Below, one piece after another: positions 5,043 through 6,822 of a DNA stretch of 6,822 nt. The translations under genes and the position numbers were made by a program. This stretch comes from JBCBKZ01 sp039026975 (GTDB taxonomy: Bacteria > Bacteroidota > Bacteroidia > J057): assembly GCA_039026975.1 (NCBI GenBank), contig JBCCLI010000363.1, positions 1-6,822 of the forward strand, read 5' to 3'. Position 1 is the first letter of the stretch, and each line of letters begins with the position of its first letter. A model generated the notes under the pieces. The model was not told where the DNA came from, did no database searches, and saw nothing but the letters and a program-made list of their open reading frames with translations.

Positions 5043-6822
5043 ATGAGTCAAAAGCTATTATCTACATTTAAAAGATGGGTATTCCTTCTGGCCCTCTTTT
5101 TACCTACTCTCGCCTTTAGTCAAATCAAGATTAGTGGGAAGGTAACAAATGCTAAAGAAGGAGAGCCCATTTCTGGTGCTACAGTACGCTTACTTGGCGG
5201 TACTACAGGCGCTTTTACTGATAATGAAGGAAGTTTCACTTTAGAAGTACCTAGCAAGGAATCTATCCTCCAGGTTTCTTACTTCGGATTTTCTCCACAA
5301 GAAGTAACAGTGGGAGATAAGGTGAGCTTTTCCTTTTCTCTCGAAGAAGACTTTGCTTCCCTTGATGAAGTAGTAGTGGTAGGGTATGGTTCTAAAAAGA
5401 AGGTAGATATCACTGGGGCTATATCGTCTATCTCTGATAAAGACTTTAAAGCCCAGCCCCTGACTAGGGTGTCTGATGCCTTGCAAGGAAGAGCTGCAGG
5501 AGTACAAGTCAATAGTACGGATGGGAATCCAGGTAATAATGCAAGAATCCGAATTAGAGGAACCAATTCTATTACAGGTCCCGGAGGACCTTTAGTAGTA
5601 GTGGATGGTGTGATCTGGGATGTAGGAGCTGGACTAGGCTCTATTAATCCTGCTGATATTCAATCTCTCCAGGTACTAAAGGATGCATCTGCTACAGCTC
5701 TATACGGATCTCGCGGTGCCAATGGTGTAATTTTAGTGACCACCAAGGCTGGAGGGAGTGCCCAACCAAAAGTGAGTTTCGATGCTTTTTGGGGCTTACA
5801 ATACCTCCCGAACAAAATAGATGTAGTCGATGGAGGAACCTATGCCAGACTCGTTAATGAACAGTTAGCGGTAGGAGGAGGAGCACCCGTTTTTGGAAGT
5901 GATAGAATTGCAGAGCTGGATGCTTCAGGAGGAACTGATTGGCAAGATGAAATTTACAGGGAAGGCACAGACGCTTTACAGCAGAATTATGCCGTGTCTT
6001 TCTCAGGAAAAACAGGGAAGCTAGGGTATTACATCTCTGCTAACTATGTGGATCAGGAAGGGATCCTTCTCAATAACTTTTATGATAGACTTGCCCTGAG
6101 AAGTAACCTGTCCCTCAAGGTAAATGAGAAGTTTGATGTGGGGCTTAACCTCAGCTTAACGAGAGAACAAGCCTTTAATGGTTTTATTAGTAACCTCCTG
6201 TTTGCACCAAATGCATCAGCCCTCATTTTTGATCCTACCTCTCCCATATTTGAGGATGACGGAACACCCATTAGGTTTTCAAACTTCGGCTCTATTGGGG
6301 TTTCTCCCGTGGCAGCGGCCTTAGGTAGGGAAGATGACAGAAACACTTATACCCAGATGGCTACCTTCTTCCTGAACTATGAGCTGGTCCCTGGACTTAC
6401 TTACTCCTTGACGGCAGGTTTACGAAGCCAAAACTACACCGGGACTAATTATGTAGCTATGTATGCTACAAATCAGAATAATGATGTAGTGGACATCTTT
6501 AATAATGACCGGGTGCAACTTCAGCATACCCATATGTTGCAGTATCAGGCGTCACTTGGAGAACTGCATGATCTTTCTGTGAAAGCGGTCTTTGAGGAGC
6601 AGAGTGTTTCCAGCTTTGGATCTTCCTCAAATGGAACAGGACTCCTGATCACAGATGTTAAGGTAGATAATATCGGATTTTCTAACTCTCAGTTTATTAA
6701 CTCTTTCCAATCGGAGGAAGCCTTAAGGTCTTATATGGGGAGAGTAGAATATGATTTTGCAGATAAATATTTACTGACGGGAACTGTAAGAGTAGATGGC
6801 TCATCTAAATTTGCTGAAGGAA
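5043..6822 (+). CDS. SusC/RagA-family TonB-dependent outer-membrane receptor, N-terminal part
   Basis: The first 593 codons of a receptor truncated by the right edge; the family is usually about 1000 residues. A signal peptide (KLLSTFKRW, then a hydrophobic core) ends near AFS-Q, with likely cleavage after residue 26. Residues about 28-100 form a carboxypeptidase-regulatory-like beta domain (ISGKV at 30-34, TDNEGSF at 59-65). The TonB-box-like segment is LDEVVVVGYG (107-116). The plug follows (about 118-236), with ALQGRAAGVQV (146-156), RIRGTNSI (170-177), PLVVVDGV (183-190), DIQSLQVLKDASATALYGSRGANGV read in two parts (205-218 and 219-229), and LVTTKAG (231-237). The rest is beta-barrel sequence. 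In this family a SusD-like lipoprotein caps the barrel, and TonB-ExbBD energy drives glycan or peptide uptake; a susD-like gene is expected just past the window. It starts 131 bases after the transporter on the same strand, so a shared utilisation locus is likely. Pairing with a sugar porter favours a carbohydrate substrate. Confidence 0.96.
   Translation, partial: MSQKLLSTFKRWVFLLALFLPTLAFSQIKISGKVTNAKEGEPISGATVRLLGGTTGAFTDNEGSFTLEVPSKESILQVSYFGFSPQEVTVGDKVSFSFSLEEDFASLDEVVVVGYGSKKKVDITGAISSISDKDFKAQPLTRVSDALQGRAAGVQVNSTDGNPGNNARIRIRGTNSITGPGGPLVVVDGVIWDVGAGLGSINPADIQSLQVLKDASATALYGSRGANGVILVTTKAGGSAQPKVSFDAFWGLQYLPNKIDVVDGGTYARLVNEQLAVGGGAPVFGSDRIAELDASGGTDWQDEIYREGTDALQQNYAVSFSGKTGKLGYYISANYVDQEGILLNNFYDRLALRSNLSLKVNEKFDVGLNLSLTREQAFNGFISNLLFAPNASALIFDPTSPIFEDDGTPIRFSNFGSIGVSPVAAALGREDDRNTYTQMATFFLNYELVPGLTYSLTAGLRSQNYTGTNYVAMYATNQNNDVVDIFNNDRVQLQHTHMLQYQASLGELHDLSVKAVFEEQSVSSFGSSSNGTGLLITDVKVDNIGFSNSQFINSFQSEEALRSYMGRVEYDFADKYLLTGTVRVDGSSKFAEG

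Noticed and set aside
5241..5566. Overlapping minus-strand frames opposite the SusC-like gene
   Set aside because: The plus-strand frame encodes an unmistakable SusC N terminus and plug here; the opposite frames show no family motifs and are antisense shadows.

Overview
The window looks like a piece of a Bacteroidota chromosome, probably a free-living (perhaps marine) Cytophagia or Saprospiria-type member. The evidence is a SusC/RagA-family TonB-dependent receptor with its N-terminal carboxypeptidase-like domain, a periplasmic-TPR/transmembrane/cytoplasmic-HTH regulator of a type common in this phylum, moderately AT-rich DNA, and start codons mostly without convincing Shine-Dalgarno sequences. 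The lineage is inferred from gene content only.

Layout: (1) Positions 1-1175, minus strand, hold the N-terminal 391 codons of a large predicted lipoprotein with a planctomycete-type cytochrome c domain (PSCyt1) followed by a PSD1/DUF1549 domain. It runs off the left edge. (2) Positions 1176-1530 are a non-coding divergent intergenic region. (3) Positions 1531-3171, plus strand, encode a 546-residue membrane-spanning one-component regulator. (4) Positions 3322-4911, plus strand, encode a complete 529-residue sugar porter of the major facilitator superfamily. (5) From 5043 to the right edge, plus strand, lie the first 593 codons of a SusC-like receptor. Two short gaps (3172-3321 and 4912-5042) contain inverted repeats.

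The three plus-strand genes read as the head of a glycan or sugar utilisation locus. The SusC-like receptor would bring an oligosaccharide across the outer membrane (a SusD partner is expected beyond the right edge). The sugar porter would carry the released mono- or disaccharide across the inner membrane, probably with protons. The regulator has its putative sensor in the periplasm and its DNA-binding domain in the cytoplasm, so it could report periplasmic sugar directly to the promoters. The substrate cannot be read from this window; an alpha-glucan is one guess, by analogy with SusR-controlled loci. The divergent PSCyt1/PSD1 gene probably belongs to a separate unit, since this family usually sits with DUF1501 or sulfatase-type genes.

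No RNA genes, CRISPR arrays, insertion sequences or phage genes were seen. The most distinctive features are the sugar porter's altered binding pocket and long periplasmic insert, a heptamer (TTGACTT) that recurs in both gaps next to the regulator, and alternative hairpins just upstream of the SusC start codon.
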